64,000 bases of DNA from Bolinopsis microptera. Lineage: Eukaryota > Ctenophora > Tentaculata > Lobata > Bolinopsidae. Shown here one piece after another: positions 1-12,655 of the stretch. Where the stretch lies: positions 7,332,675-7,396,674 of the forward strand of contig NC_087078.1 of NCBI RefSeq assembly GCF_026151205.1, read 5' to 3'. Each line of letters opens with the position of its first letter. Within the stretch, counting starts at the first letter, position 1. The position numbers and the translations under genes are program-made. A model generated the notes under the pieces. That model searched no databases. It was given only the letters and a program-made list of their open reading frames with translations, and was not told the origin of the DNA.

Positions 1-474
1 GTGGTGAGAAATGCTGAAAATTTCGGTTCGCTTAGCAAAGTGGTGGACGAAGCGTTATTTGCGAGCGAGGTCTCAGAAAACTCAGAACTAGTGGAGATAA
101 TATCAGATAAACTAAGAGATATGAACCCAGATCAAGTACACGACTTCCTGAGAAGTTTCATGGCAGATTGGAGTAGCCTCTCCACAGAGCAGCTGAAATT
201 TGCGATAAAGGTGTCAGAGGAGGGGGAGATATCGAACTTATTGAGGATCCTGAAGTATAACATCGAAGTAACCGGGGTATTTGATGAGACCTCCAGATTC
301 ATATTACAGAATATTGATGTGTCTAAGTGTTTGAGAGAGAATGCTAAACTTTATAATGAGATATTTGGGATGTTAGTAGATGCTGGGCTTGACTCGACCA
401 TATGTTACAAGGGGCAAACTAGCAAGGTTCAGGAGATATTCGATTACATTTTCCGACCTTGCACTAAATTCTGA
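1..474 (+). CDS. 3' end of an unidentified protein gene (partial, last exon)
   Basis: An open frame enters from the left edge and ends at a TGA at 472-474, giving at least 157 residues. The sequence is mostly predicted helix, rich in Leu, Glu, Asp and Ser, with no cysteine cluster, transmembrane stretch or catalytic motif that I recognise. The first codon in the window is GTG, so the true start lies upstream, and this is probably the terminal exon of a larger gene. Normal amino-acid composition and the length of the frame in AT-rich DNA argue that it is real coding sequence. A helical-repeat or ribosome-biogenesis type protein is possible, but I cannot name a family. Confidence 0.55.
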   Translation: MVRNAENFGSLSKVVDEALFASEVSENSELVEIISDKLRDMNPDQVHDFLRSFMADWSSLSTEQLKFAIKVSEEGEISNLLRILKYNIEVTGVFDETSRFILQNIDVSKCLRENAKLYNEIFGMLVDAGLDSTICYKGQTSKVQEIFDYIFRPCTKF

Positions 475-2988
475 TCATTAAATATATGCTTGCTGATTAG
501 ACAGTATAGTTGGCCCCTAGACTTGATTAATTATTTAGCGATGTTCATCGGAACTATGTCATGTTAAGTGAAAATACCACACAAATATAAACTGATATTG
601 ACTTACCAAAATTGTTTTTGCAGTATGATTCCTGTATAGCCAATCTTGGACAGTGTGGACAACCTGTAATATTGATTAATGTGATTACTATAATCGCTAA
701 TGACAACCAACGCCCGAACGCCGTATATTGATAATTGATTCATCACTCAAAAACTTTGGTTATATAACAAAATTGATTAGATTACGAGAAATATTAGCGA
801 GAAATTGTGCATAACCGCATGGAACTAGCTACATAATCGAGGGCGCGCGCGCGCGTGTTGAGTCAAGTGGTGCGCGCGTATCGTCCCACTGCAATCATTG
901 TATAGGAACCCGCGCGTTACTGAATTTACATATCGAGTGGTACAAAAGAATCGTTTTCAGAGGCTGACAGCCAAAATCTAGAAAGCTTCAAATGGGGTGA
1001 GATCCAAGATTAAACGTTCCTGAACTAACCAGCTCGTCGTCCAGATATTTTCACGAAGCTGGAAACCAGCTCACAGCTGAAAGTGTACGGACATTTGTCT
1101 CTCCGACAATTAGATCGACGTCGTACACAAATCTTGGGATGTCTTCCTTGAGGGCAGGTAACCAACTAGAGGTAATTAAGAGTAATTAAGAGTAATTGGG
1201 GGTAACTAGAGGTAATTTAATTGAGTTGGAGATATCACCAGAATGATTTTTCAGTTATTTTTACACTCGGTCGCTTGTCAAGGCATGTACAGGAGAATTT
1301 TCTTTGTAATGAAATTATGTACCACTTTGTGCAACAATTTGAAAGTTGATCGACAAACAAGATCAATTTTAATTGGATCACAATTAATTATTTAAAGGCG
1401 ACTTTTAAAATTCTGTACTCACCGGGCAGGGGTTGAACTCGTCATCTGAAATACAGGAGTTATTGACGGTGACGTAATAAAGGCCTCCTCAGTCCTCGTG
1501 GACCCCTCAATGCGTTGTGTCACAGGGGGGGGGGGGTGGATTATGCCGTGTTTAAGCCCTTTTAACGAAAAATCATCCAAATTTATTTAATTAACAGATA
1601 AATTTATGCGTTTCTCAAAGTTGAAGCGAAAAATTCTTTAGGGGTAGAAAAAGCTGCCACAATATATACAGTACGACTTATCAAAAATAGAAAAATCTGA
1701 TTTTTTTTTAATTTGTTAAAGCCTCAATTGTCAATATCAAGTCTCAATGACCGAGTTTTACCAACTTTTAAAACCAACCAAATTCTTTGCTGGGTCCGAT
1801 TTACTGTTTTTATATACGTTTATTTTACGTTTTCATATTGCGCTGAATTGCCAACAGGGCCATTTCCCGTTAACTCAATTACAACTTTGATTTGACAAGT
1901 TGTGTTTAATACTTGCTTGCCCATACTCAACAATTATACCCACGGGACTAAATCTAGCTAGACTTGTACTTACAGTTGCAGTTTCTGGTTTCAGTGCTCA
2001 TTTTTCACCTCTAATTTGTAAATTCCTTTGATACTTGATATTGTTGGAAAATCTTAGGGACTTCTAAAACAGTTTTCAAAGGGCTGAAGTAGCATCATTA
2101 CATACGTATCAGATTTTAAATAAGTTTTGAGTACCAATTCTAAGCCCAAGAATAAATAATAAAATGGCGGCTAATCTTATCGGACCTAATAATAACTGCT
2201 AATAATAGCTGAACATGACCTCCCAACTTTATCTTGAAAAGAACTAGCGCAGACAGCTACAGAGTGACAGTTTTCAGATTGGACTGTCATGATTCTAGCC
2301 CATAAAAACGGAGTAATTTGATAATCTGTCAAACTTGGTATTCGGGTTGAAAAACGGAACGTCCATAAACGGAATACTCCCCTTAGATTTGATAACAATT
2401 ACAGTCGCACCTTTAAAATCCCAATTCCACTATATTGTTAGGTTTCTCTCTTAGAAATTCGGTATTCTGTAGAATTGGAAAATTTCAGCATCTTGTTGGG
2501 GGATAATTAAATTTTTAAATTTCATAAATTACATATCAAGATCTGGTTTTAAAAAGAGGGCAAAATCATTTAAGGTCCAATTTTTTAAAACACTAAGTTT
2601 TAAAATTTACGGATAACTTAGCTAGATCATAATTTCGAGAGCTTGGTGAGATTTGAGAATGAACCGCATGGATGATCGTTACGCCGGCGTGATATTATGT
2701 AAAAACTTCTCAATACTTCAATACTTAGGGAATGTTTTCGTTACATAATTGATATTTAATTTACGAGTGGCAGTCCGGCAGTCTCGAGGGGGAGGGGGGC
2801 ATAAAATTGCATAAAATGGAGACTTTTTCTATGGAAAAAATGGAAAAACCCTTGAGTAATTCTCCATTTTATGCCATTTTACGCCATTGCCCCCCCCCCC
2901 CCCCCCCCCCCCAGCAGTCCCTGTTTGATGCTTTACACTTACAGATTAGCAGGGTGGTATAACAAAATAATTTAAAAGGTTAGAAAGA
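475..2988. other. Intergenic region, no gene seen
   Basis: No spliced gene could be supported here. The stretch holds an alternating CG tract at 843-855, short TAATTAAGAG-type direct repeats near 1175-1220, a poly-G run near 1527-1537, and a G/C-run-flanked inverted repeat at about 2788-2912 that belongs to the MITE family seen at 5214 and 43150. Confidence 0.5.
2788..2912. mobile_element. MITE-like inverted repeat bounded by G and C runs
   Basis: A G-rich left end is followed by GCATAAAATTGCATAAAATGG. After a short spacer comes the inverted match CCATTTTATGCCATTTTACG and a long poly-C run. The spacer words (TGGAAAAA, GTAATTCTCCATT) recur at 43150-43200, which shows a dispersed family. The boundaries are approximate. 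Confidence 0.5.
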
Positions 2989-5901
2989 CTAAAAATATAA
3001 ACCTACGACGCAGGAAGGACGCTTCTTACAGGGCAATACAAGGCAGTTCTCTAACTTCACCGACTCACACTTGTAGCCCTTACTGCACCTGTGACCCTGA
3101 AACAGGCCAAATATTACAAATCACTAAATTACAACCCTAATGAATTAGTGAATGAAATAGCCCTGAACCTAGAGCGCAGTCACCCTGAACCCCGAACCTC
3201 AGCCAAGATAACAACGCTAAAAACATTAACAATCTGGTCTGGAATTTTATCAAATATTTCCGTTATATCGTTACAATAGTTTAACAGGTACAAGTGTCTC
3301 GTTTACTAGCCCAAAGTACGTGTCTGTTATCACAAACAGTTATATTTATGAAGGAGTAAGTGTGTCTGTTATTACAAACCTGGCAGACATCGCGCTCAGC
3401 AGCACCACATGCGCTGGCTGGTACGTAGACATTAGTAGGAGGGAGGCAGCCATCTTCTGCAATAAGACAACAGGTAGTGTCACAGGAACCATGGCAGTAC
3501 TTGGTGGAGATGTGGGCAGGGTTACAGATGGGGTTGTATTGGGCTGCTACACAGGACGGGTACACGGCTGGTACGCCGCTCTCTGCGGGGGAGGAGGGTT
3601 ACTGATAACACGTTAGGTGGGGTTATTGACATTTCACCAGAATAGAAACACCTGTTTTGGTAGGGTTTATTTGATAAGGTTTAAATTAGGCAGGGCCGTC
3701 CTGTTTAAGTAAATATGAGTCAAAACACCTGTGGGCAGTTCTGTAGAATGGACAAGACCTTGTTCACTAAACGTTACTAATTAGGTTATAAGGGCCAGAA
3801 CATTCTAAATTAGGAACATTCCAGCATTGGCCCTTCTTATCTTAATAAGCAAAGAAAGATAAGATTTATTAAATTTTGAGAAGTGGATATTGTTGCAGTC
3901 ATCTGGAATGCTGAGTCCAACTAGATAATAGTTAATCTTAGTATTACAGTATAGTATTATAGTAGTATTACAGTAGTATTATAGTAGTATTACAGTAGTA
4001 TTATTAGTAGTGTTATAGTAGTGTTATATTAGTATTACAGTAGTATTACAGTAGTATTATTAGTAGTGTTATAGTAGTATTACAGTAGTATTACAGTAGT
4101 ATTATAGTAGTATTACAGTAGTATTATAGTAGTATTATAGTAGTATTATAGTAGTATTATAGTAGTATTACAGTAGTATTACAGTAGTATTATAGTAGTA
4201 TTACAGTATAATATTACAGTAGTATTATTAGTAGTGTTATAGTAGTATTACAGTAGTATTACAGTAGTATTATAGTAGTATTATAGTAGTATTACAGTAG
4301 TATTATGATAGTATTACAGTAGTATTATAGTAGTATTATAGTAGTATTATAGTAGTATTATAGTAGTATTACAGTAGTATTACAGTAGTATTATAGTAGT
4401 ATTATAGTAGTATTACAGTAGTATTACAGTAGTATTATAGTAGTGTTATAGTAGTATTATAGTAGTATTGTAGTAGTATTATAGTAGTATTATAGTCTAG
4501 TATTATAGTAGTATTATAGTAGTATTATAGTAGTATTACAGTAGTATTATGGTATATTATTATAGTATCAAATGTTGGAGTAGTTCGCTGTTTATTAGTC
4601 TCGTATTGAAATACTGATAGTTGGATAATATGCAGTTGAGAGAGACAAGGACAAATGAAACAGGAAGTTAGGAATGTAGGCAAATTTTCGGCGTCAACGC
4701 CATCTTCAGGCTCAAATTATTTGTCATATAGTAGTGTTGAAAGTATTAAAAAAGTTTTAATAATTTCAACACTACTATATAACAAATAATTTGAGCCTGA
4801 AGATGGCGTTGACGCCGAAAATTTGCCTACATTCCTAACTTCCTGAATTCTGTTTCATTTGTCCTTGTATCTCTCAACCGGATATTATCCAAAGATCCAA
4901 CTATCAGTGTTATTATAGTAGCAGTATTTATATTATGACTATGAAATATGAATAGCAGTGAATTGCCACCCCCAATTACTCACCCTGGTTTGAAGTAGGT
5001 TTGAATAGCTCGCTCTTGCAGTGCTGTATGTTGTTAAACAGGAATGTGTTGTAGCAAGAGTCAATAGTCCTCCCACATACACACCTCCCCTCATCTATAT
5101 CACACCCTTCGTACAGTACAGTGCAGCCGTGGTAGATATCTGGAGTTGTAGCTTAGTGTAAGTAGTTTCGTTTGCTCTGTCCAAAATTATAATAGCTCCT
5201 AATACATAGGGCCGGGGTCGTTCACATAATATTACGTAATCACTTTTTGGCCCATTTTTAACCCCCTCCCCCATCCGTAACCAGTTTCACACATAGCTAT
5301 TGTGTTAAAGTGTTAAAATAACGCTAGCGTATTTATTTAGAAACCCTGTCCCTCCCCCTCAGTGATAACGTAATATGAACGACCCCATATTTAGTCGAGC
5401 ACTTTGCAACGTTGGAAACTTTGTAATAATGATATAAGTAGTGTGTAACTTAGTGGTAGATATCTCAAGCAAACTTGACTATTTATCAGGTAAACTTGCT
5501 CTCTTTAAAGGATGAAGTACATTGTCGGTATCAGAGCACACAAATAAGGTAAACAATTTAAACTAATTTAGGGAGTGATAAGGATCCGGAATACTATTCA
5601 CTAGAATTAACTGACATATTAATGTAATTATTATTATTATTATCATAATAATAAGAATCATGAGTTATTCCTCATTTGGCAACGAGGAAAAATAATTCGA
5701 TATCTATTATCTAGTCATCTGAAAACTAATTAAATATAAATTATGTAACTAAACAAAAGCAAAACTAACAGCGGGAAAAGCGAATGAAAACTAACGCTAA
5801 CAGCAAAAGCAACAACAACATTAACGTGACTTACCTTTGAACTGAAGGGATACTGGCAGTAAATGTAGGATACAAGTTACCAGAAGCAGAAGTGTTCCCA
5901 T
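2989..5901 (-). CDS. Secreted cysteine-rich protein (4 coding exons)
   Basis: Coding exons are 5835-5901, 4984-5139, 3380-3582 and 2989-3096 on the minus strand, giving 177 residues. All junctions are GT-AG and in phase (donors GTAAGT, GTGAGT, GTTTGT). Exon 1 starts at ATG 5901 and encodes a textbook signal peptide (MGTLLLLVTCILHLLPVS). The mature part has 20 cysteines: six in exon 2, with a CxCG motif and a C-x11-C tail; nine in exon 3, with CHGSC and TTCC motifs; and five in exon 4, where the pattern C-x5-C-x7-C-x4-C-x5-C resembles the end of antistasin, WAP or CRIM-type modules. I cannot assign a named family. The role is presumably extracellular binding or inhibition. Introns contain a MITE, a foldback and an 11-bp minisatellite. 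An alternative is that exon 3 reads through its donor to a stop at 3281-3283, which would give a shorter C-terminus. Confidence 0.72.
3945..4560. repeat. 11-bp minisatellite, unit AGTATTAYAGT
   Basis: About 55 near-identical head-to-tail units alternate between AGTATTATAGT and AGTATTACAGT, with occasional AGTGTTATAGT. The array lies within the second intron of the secreted cysteine-rich gene. Confidence 0.95.
4613..4908. mobile_element. Foldback element (two ~135-bp inverted arms)
   Basis: The left arm begins ACTGATAGTTGGATAATA and the right arm ends with its inverse near 4900. The arms also share the inverted words GCCTGAAGATGGCGTTGACG and TTCAACACTACTATATAACA around a loop of about 20 bases near 4743-4762. 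It is intronic in the secreted-protein gene. The inner 31 bases recur at 47577-47608, beside the retroelement ORF1 remnant. Confidence 0.85.
5214..5386. mobile_element. MITE, 173 bp, TIR GGGGTCGTTCAYATTACG
   Basis: The ends GGGGTCGTTCACATAATATT and its inverse (AACGTAATATGAACGACCCC) form terminal inverted repeats of about 27 bp around a non-coding middle. It sits in intron 1 of the secreted-protein gene. The subterminal words GTAATCACT and CCTCCCCCTC link it to fragments near 2800 and 43200. Confidence 0.75.
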
Positions 5902-5951
5902 AGTAATAGTACAGACATTTCCTGTAACATTTACTGCTGCAAGTTTGTAAT

Positions 5952-6290
5952 ACCGGCCTCTAATACCGGCCTCTAATACCGGCCTCTAATACCGGCCTCT
6001 AATACCGGCCTCTAATACCGGCCTGTAATACCGGCCTGTAATACCGGCCTCTAATACCGGCCTCTAATACCGGCCTCTAATACCGGCCTCTAATACCGGC
6101 CTCTAATACCGGCCTCTAATACCGGCCTCTAATACCGGCCTCTAATACCGGCCTCTAATACCGGCCTCTAATACCGGCCTCTAATACCGGCCTCTAATAC
6201 CGGCCTCTAATACCGGCCTCTAATACCGGCCTCTAATACCGGCCTCTAATACCGGCCTCTAATACCGGCCTCTAATACCAGCCTGTAATA
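5952..6290. repeat. 13-bp minisatellite, unit AATACCGGCCTCT
   Basis: About 26 tandem units, nearly perfect, with a few CCTGT variants at both ends and near 6025-6045. The array begins about 50 bp upstream of the start codon of the minus-strand secreted protein, so it occupies the likely promoter or 5' UTR. Confidence 0.95.
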
Positions 6291-6299
6291 CCTCGTCAC

Positions 6300-8862
6300 C
6301 GTGACACAAAAACTGTGTACCCTCTATTATAGTACATTACAGCTCTATTTACCAAATATTTCAGGTACATCCGCCCAATATATATAGTTACAATGTAAAT
6401 CAGATTATTGCACAACAAGTGTACTTTAGGGCTAGTAAAACGTATATGTCAATATATTAAAGATTTGACAAATTTGACAAACGAACCATACTCTGTACGT
6501 GAACCATATTACTCTGTAGTCTGTATACGTGAGGGTGGAAATATGGAAACAGCTGGAACCATTTTATTTAATAGTGTTAAATGTCGGTAATCTCGTTCTT
6601 TCTTAACCTTATTTTCTGTCCGGGTTTTAAGTTCCTTATCTTTTTCTGGTCCGGAATTTGATATTTCACTGTAATCTACTGGTATTTCAAAATAGTGTAG
6701 TAGTGAGCATTAGTTACGACCGCCACCAGGCACACTTTTAATTTTCGGTTCTTCAAACAGATGTCATTCCATTTGATATTACAAACGGCACTGATATATC
6801 AAAATAAAAAAGTCGTAGTTTACAAGAAAAATTGAAGTTTTGTTTACATTAAACTATTCAACAAACAGCACATAAACTTACAAAATATTAACAAAAATAT
6901 TACATTCCTAGAAAGATTTCAGGCGCTTTTAAAATTATTGGGAAGGGGCGTATAACAAAAGAGTGTGAAGTCATCTGCATTGCAGCTGATATTAGTACTT
7001 TATCGGCCCGTCAATACCTATAAAAATCACGCAAATCCAATTACGGTGACAAATTTAATATCGTTAAATGCGTTATACTTTGAAGGGTACGTCAAGTCAA
7101 CATTGTAAATTAAGGATAAATGTTATTAACTTTTCTGGCAAGTATCCACGCCTTTAATTATCAATGGACTCGCAATTAGGGCACTTTTCCAGGAAAGTTA
7201 TTTTCGTAACCGTTAAAATTTCAATAGAAAATTCACAAGTCGTGAGCCGTAAAATAGCACAGTTCGTTAATCATGGGGATCGCCTAACTTTTTAACAATA
7301 TTTAGCCTTAAAATCCACAACAGCGTAAAGAATTTATCATAATAGGGTTACCCGAGAAAAGAATTCCTTCAACGGAAAATCTAATAAAAATTGCGTTCAC
7401 TAAATATATTCAGACAGTGAAGCGTCAAACTGATATAATATTTAATACGGTCTCACACAATGACCTGGACCAACTGGCTAACATTGTCTCAAATAAACAA
7501 ACAACCAGCTTACCAGGTACCAACAAACTAACTCATCAATCAGCCAAAATAGCCGACAATTTATACGAATTATCAAGAATTTAAAAACGTTTCAGGGTAG
7601 GTTTTGCGATATTTTCTGGGATCTGCGCTTAGATTTACATAGTTAATTGGGGACATCGGAATGTTTAATGCAGTTGCATACAGTCTTAAAGACTATAGTT
7701 TAAGAATTAATGAGTGAATCCGTTAACTAGTACGTGGGTTGATGTTTACATTTTTCAAATTTTAAAAGCTAATTAAAAAATAGCCGCGTAGAATGGAAAG
7801 AAATGTTGATAAAAGACGGAATGTTGGGGCCGTTGTTGCTGATCTACGTTATTTACGGGAACCATAGTAACAGTCCTATCACATGATATAGATAATGGAG
7901 AATGAGGGAAATACCAAGGAATTATAGCGGTGACTTCCATTCTAAATCAGCTTCATCCTTCATTCCTCTTGGAAACTCAATAACATTCTTCCGAAGTTTT
8001 CGTTTTTGGCAAGATCTTGGTTTGAGGTGGCATGTTATATTAGCAGAACTCAGTTAGCTATGTGTTATCAGGGCCATGAAGTAAAGTTGCGTGGTCTAGT
8101 AAACCTCTTTCAAAACATCCAAACAGAATCGTGCCAAATCGGGTGACGGTGACTTATAGGTGGGGAGCTGGAATTTTAACACAGTTATTTACCAATCAGT
8201 CGTATGTTCCGCCTCTCTACCCGGAATTAATTATATCTTAAATAAAACTCCAATTTTTTCGAGCTCGGTTTGTCGCTGACGTTTTTTACAAATTCCCCGC
8301 TTTAAAACAGAAATAGTGGTCGCAAAGCTAGCGTGCCCCTTTTTCAACAGAGTCGCCAATTGGCAAGCCTGTAACCAGTAGAGGGGTTGGTACCTCCTAA
8401 ACTAAATCGAGGGGGCAATGCACCCTCTGCAACATAAAGTCTCAATTTGCCACCGACCCTCCTCATTGAGTTACATATGTCGGGAAATTTGCAACCGAAC
8501 GATAATAACCCGCGTACGTTACAACCACAATTAAAATAAACTTAAAACATCGCCAAAAATCCTTTTTTGACCAGAAAACGCCATTAAGTAAACGTGAACT
8601 AGTGATCGTTGACACTGTAACCAGATTACGACGCATTAAACCAGACTTATTTGCAGTCCAATAGGGTTACGGATATATGAGTCCAACTCTAAAACAACCG
8701 AACTAATAAACAATAACCTCATCAAAGTGACAGTTGTCCTTAATAACAGCGACGCAACACATCAATAAATCAAGTTAAAACAACGATCTGTCAATATGAT
8801 CAAGTAATTACGAGTAAATATCAGTAAATATCAGACGACACCTTTCACTTCAACAGTGGTTC
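6300..8862. other. Intergenic region, nothing recognised
   Basis: AT-rich DNA without a spliced gene model that I could support on either strand, and without long repeats. Short open frames here have no family resemblance and no consistent splice sites. Confidence 0.45.
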
Positions 8863-10696
8863 CTAATTCTGATTCCAGTGGAGACCCCCCTCAAGATGGG
8901 AGCTGGTACAGGGTTCATCCCCTGCTCTCGTACTGCAACCATCTCCGGCAACTTTGAGTTTTTCTTCTTTATCTGGTAGATTTATAGTGAGAGAGGATAA
9001 CACGTCGCGTTGGAGGTCACGTGGGGGACTGGGGGTCGTTTGATCATCGTATGATTTTATCAGCATTTTCACAGTGCCGTCATACTCATACGCGTTATTG
9101 TGATATATTATTTAATCGAAAGTTCTATATCACATTCTATATCACGTAGTAGAATGTTCTTAATTGGATGAAGTCATTGAAGCAATTTGGAATTTGCAAA
9201 GGCTATTTCTAAAACTGCACATGACACAATAGTTCCTGCCATAGTGACAGATTCTAGAACTAAAAACAGCGTCTCAAAACCCGAAACCAACCTCGGAGGT
9301 ATCAATGTCGAGATAGCTCCACAGGGTGCTGGGTATGGGTTGAAGAGCTATCACCTCACACAAGAACTCCTCCAGTGCTGTGCGGCGTGACTCGATAAAG
9401 CGGGGGTGCTGGTTGTTGGCGACGATACGGCGATTGGGAAACGGTAGGTTCTTGTGCTGAAATAGGAGATGTTTTAAAAGCGACCGCGCAGGGATTATGG
9501 GTAATGGTGACGTTAATGTTAGGTGACTAGACCGTAGGGTGACTAAATCAAGCGATGGAAAACAAACTGTTACCATGTTAGGTTAGACGATATTATTATA
9601 GATGTTGTGATTTACGGTGTGATTAGAAACACTTTTTGCTCTATAAATCGTTAGCCAAAAATGTCTTCTCATTGCTCTTAACGGAACACATGATGCAGTA
9701 TTCTCAAAAGTCTCTTTAAATTACATAACTAAACAGCCGTGAGTTTTTAGAGAGAATCAGGTTCAAAATGTGAATTCTGATATAAAGGTAGGGCATATTT
9801 TTTTGACACGTGACACTTGACAGTAATTAACTAATCAGCTGAACCACTATTGACCAATCCAAACCCAGATTCACAGTGACGTATCACATCTATTATCTTC
9901 AACACACATCGCATGATATAGAAATGCGTGCAATAAATGAGGGGACTATCTGTATGAGGGGACCATTTGTATCATGAGCACAGATTACCGCATCAAGGTA
10001 TTAATAACTCAATAATTTAGGCTGCACAATCCCGTTGAATGATAATAATATGATTGCTCAGTTGTTCATGATTTGTACTACTACTAATTTATACTATGCG
10101 TTAGAAGAAGGTGGGTTATTTTGCTGAATAAATGAGTAATTCGCCGACGAAACTTTTCTACAGAATATTTTCGTTTAACCCTACCTTTACACTGAGTTTC
10201 TTATGTAGATCTCTGAATGTACTGTAACGTAGTTTTCTGGTGTAGTGATCTTCGTCCAACTGTGAGAGAATGCTGGTTAATTAGTTAATTATAATAATTA
10301 ATCACAGCGATTAATAATTATTAATATTGACATGTTATGTTCATAACGTGTTTCATTGATCTTATCTATCTTTTCCATAAAACGGAACGTGCAGCTGTCT
10401 GCAGACTGGTCCACAAACTACTCGTGACGTCATGATGGTAAACAGATCATATGAACGGTATCTTGGATGCAATTAGTTACAATTACCATTAATTGATATG
10501 CTGGTATATCCTGTCCTGCATGACGCGCTTCTGACGACAGAAAACATTCTAACTTTGCTCCTCCTGTCCCGTTAACGTTATTAATTTATAGATTATTTTA
10601 AGATCTTACCTGTATTTGAACCTCATATTGAGTGTAAGCCTTTTCTTTCTCCGAAGTCTTAGTGTACCAACTTGGGATTCTTATACTTATCCTCAT
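8863..10696 (-). CDS. Short PX-domain sorting nexin (SNX22/SNX24-like)
   Basis: Minus-strand exons are 10610-10696, 10185-10259, 9292-9456 and 8863-9084, all phase 0, giving 182 residues. The N-terminus MRISIRIPSW and the YTQYEVQI strand match the first part of a PX domain. Exon 2 carries RKLRYSTFRDLHKKL, the phosphoinositide-binding R-Y-S-x-F-x-x-L motif. Exon 3 carries LPFPNRRIV and FIESRRTALEEFL, the PX proline loop and the following helices. Total length and a single PX domain at the N-terminus fit the SNX22/SNX24 group, which binds phosphatidylinositol 3-phosphate on endosomes. The last exon's acceptor lacks a clear pyrimidine tract, so the 73-residue C-terminal tail is the least certain part. 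The first three exons have strong splice sites. Confidence 0.78.
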
Positions 10697-11324
10697 TATC
10701 CTTCTTATTGTGTCTCACATGTCAGAGTATCATTCACCTATATTATAACGACAGGGATCAGAATAACAAGACAGCACCGTAGTAGTTATATTAATTCAGC
10801 GTAATAATTGTAATACATAGACGTGATACTGGAAGAAGCAGCCCATGACGGTATATAACATCAATGTCATGACTGCATGCGGAGGCCAGAAAAACTGACT
10901 ACTTGTACCTTCAGCAATCAGCAGATCGAACGGTGGTACGATTTAAGAATTTTACGATTTTAAATATCGAATGAACTCCAGCTTGATCCTCAATTTACAA
11001 TAACATTTATTCTACATTTAAGAGCACTGGTTAAAAATGTAATTGTCATTTTTAATTAAATCTTGTAGTTATGTTCCTAATGATTGTTGTCTAACTTGGA
11101 ACTTTAAGTACTAGGCTAGATTTTTAGTATAATTTCGTTTCAATTCCAGATCTTAAAAAAAGATTATAACCAAATAATAATGCAATTTCGATAATAAATA
11201 AATCAGCGTTCATTATATATTGTTAGATTGTCACAAGAATTGATGTCCCAACCAAGAACAAGAAATTTATTCGGCTTATCTAATAGAAATGTAAATGGAT
11301 TTTAAAAACTTTAAAATATTAAAA
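10697..11324. other. Intergenic spacer
   Basis: The spacer lies between the start of the sorting nexin and the stop of the NOL7-like gene, both on the minus strand. It is AT-rich and no gene or repeat was seen. It should contain the sorting nexin promoter. Confidence 0.4.
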
Positions 11325-12655
11325 TTAATCCCGTTTGACTAAAAACTGAGCTGCAGGACCAAGTTTCACTTTGCTGAATTTAGATTTTTTAACAGCATAC
11401 TTTTGTACAGTTATAACGTCTTCATTTAGCTCATATTTGCTGTGCAATGATTTTAATGATACTGCTCTGATTCTAGGCACATCCACCTCTGCTTCTGTGC
11501 CTATTGACGAATAAACTTCTTCTTTCTCTCCATCTGATTGTTCATTTTCTGAAATCACAGACAAATTAGTCACAAATTGTTTGGTGTTTGATGACTCCAG
11601 AATTTTCAAACAAGGTCCAGATATAATCAATAGCAAATTTAAAAGTTGTGATAAACAAACCCACCTTTAAATTCTTGTTTAGAAACAGCTGATAGAACAG
11701 TCGAGGATAATACACGCCTTTTCTTATTGACTCTTAAAAACTCTTTAGCGTTCCTAAAAACATTGTCAGTTTGATTTATGCTTATTGGTAACAAGAATTC
11801 ATTTTTGATGATAACTTATTCCATAGAAAGCATATTGCAGAAGCATATTATATACTTTAGTCGGTAATATTATGGGGGGTCTAATTTGGTCCTTTTCGGG
11901 CCACAGAACCATATTTGTAACAGTCCATATTTTTAACACCCATAATTTTCCCACCCATAATATTACCGACTAAGGTATAGGTATTACGAATTGTGTTAAA
12001 ATATTACGTAATTATCGAAAGCTGGTATTGTAGAATAAAAACCTTATTGCATCTGACTCTTCCATGAATACTTCTTTTGACTTTGCAAAAGATACCTCCT
12101 CTGGTGTTTCACTCTCACTATCTGAACTTTCATTTCCTATCGAAATATTTATGTCTTTTTTCTCATCGAGGTTTTGCTCCACCTGTAGGTCAGCGCTGTC
12201 ACAATCCTGCAATTATGCACGTTAAAACTTTAAATAATACAGAATTATACAGCAACACACCTGTATAAAAAACAATGACGACAAAGAATGTTCAGGTTGA
12301 AAAAATGCTCAGGCCCAGCTGCAGCTGGTTAGGGCAGGCAAAAGTAAATAGGACTGTGCTATATGATTGAGAAATGGGAAAACCAGTCACTCCATGTTAG
12401 AGCACACTTGCTCTGAATTCTTACTCCTACCCCCATGCATCATTATATCAATTACTTTTAATTTTCTAGAGCAGGACCAGTGGATAAATATTAGATTAGT
12501 TTAGAAATTACGCCTAAAGAATGGTGTAAAATGTAAATAGAACACACCTCCACTTGACTTTGACTTGAGCTAGTTACTTCAGCCACTTGAATACTCCCAT
12601 TCTCCTCGTTACAACCAGATTGGATTCTAATTCGAGCAGACCTTCGAGTAGTCAT
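11325..12655 (-). CDS. NOL7: NOL7-like nucleolar protein
   Basis: Minus-strand exons are 12548-12655, 12043-12206, 11665-11753 and 11325-11548, with all phases consistent, giving 194 residues. The start is MTTRRSARIRI. Exon 2 is acidic and serine-rich and ends with the TPEEVSFAKSKE motif that resembles the PE-x-VSF signature of NOL7. Exon 3 is basic (KKRRVLSSTVL). The C-terminus is basic and ends PAAQFLVKRD, close in form to the AAVQFL end of NOL7 proteins. NOL7 is a nucleolar protein involved in early small-subunit processing. The protein is shorter than the vertebrate form of about 257 residues. The donor of exon 2 (AAG|GTTTTT) is weak. The family call rests on short motifs, so it is moderate; the gene structure itself is better supported. 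Confidence 0.6.

Noticed and set aside
3320-3616. 98-codon plus-strand frame
   Set aside because: Antisense to exon 3 of the secreted cysteine-rich gene, which has a signal peptide and in-phase neighbours.
2989-5901. Venom toxin
   Set aside because: Cysteine-rich and secreted, but the length, three modules and absence of a propeptide cleavage pattern give no specific support for a toxin.
6408-6590. 60-codon plus-strand frame
   Set aside because: Short, AT-biased, no motif or splice context.
9187-9390. 67-codon plus-strand frame
   Set aside because: Antisense to the PX-domain exon at 9292-9456.
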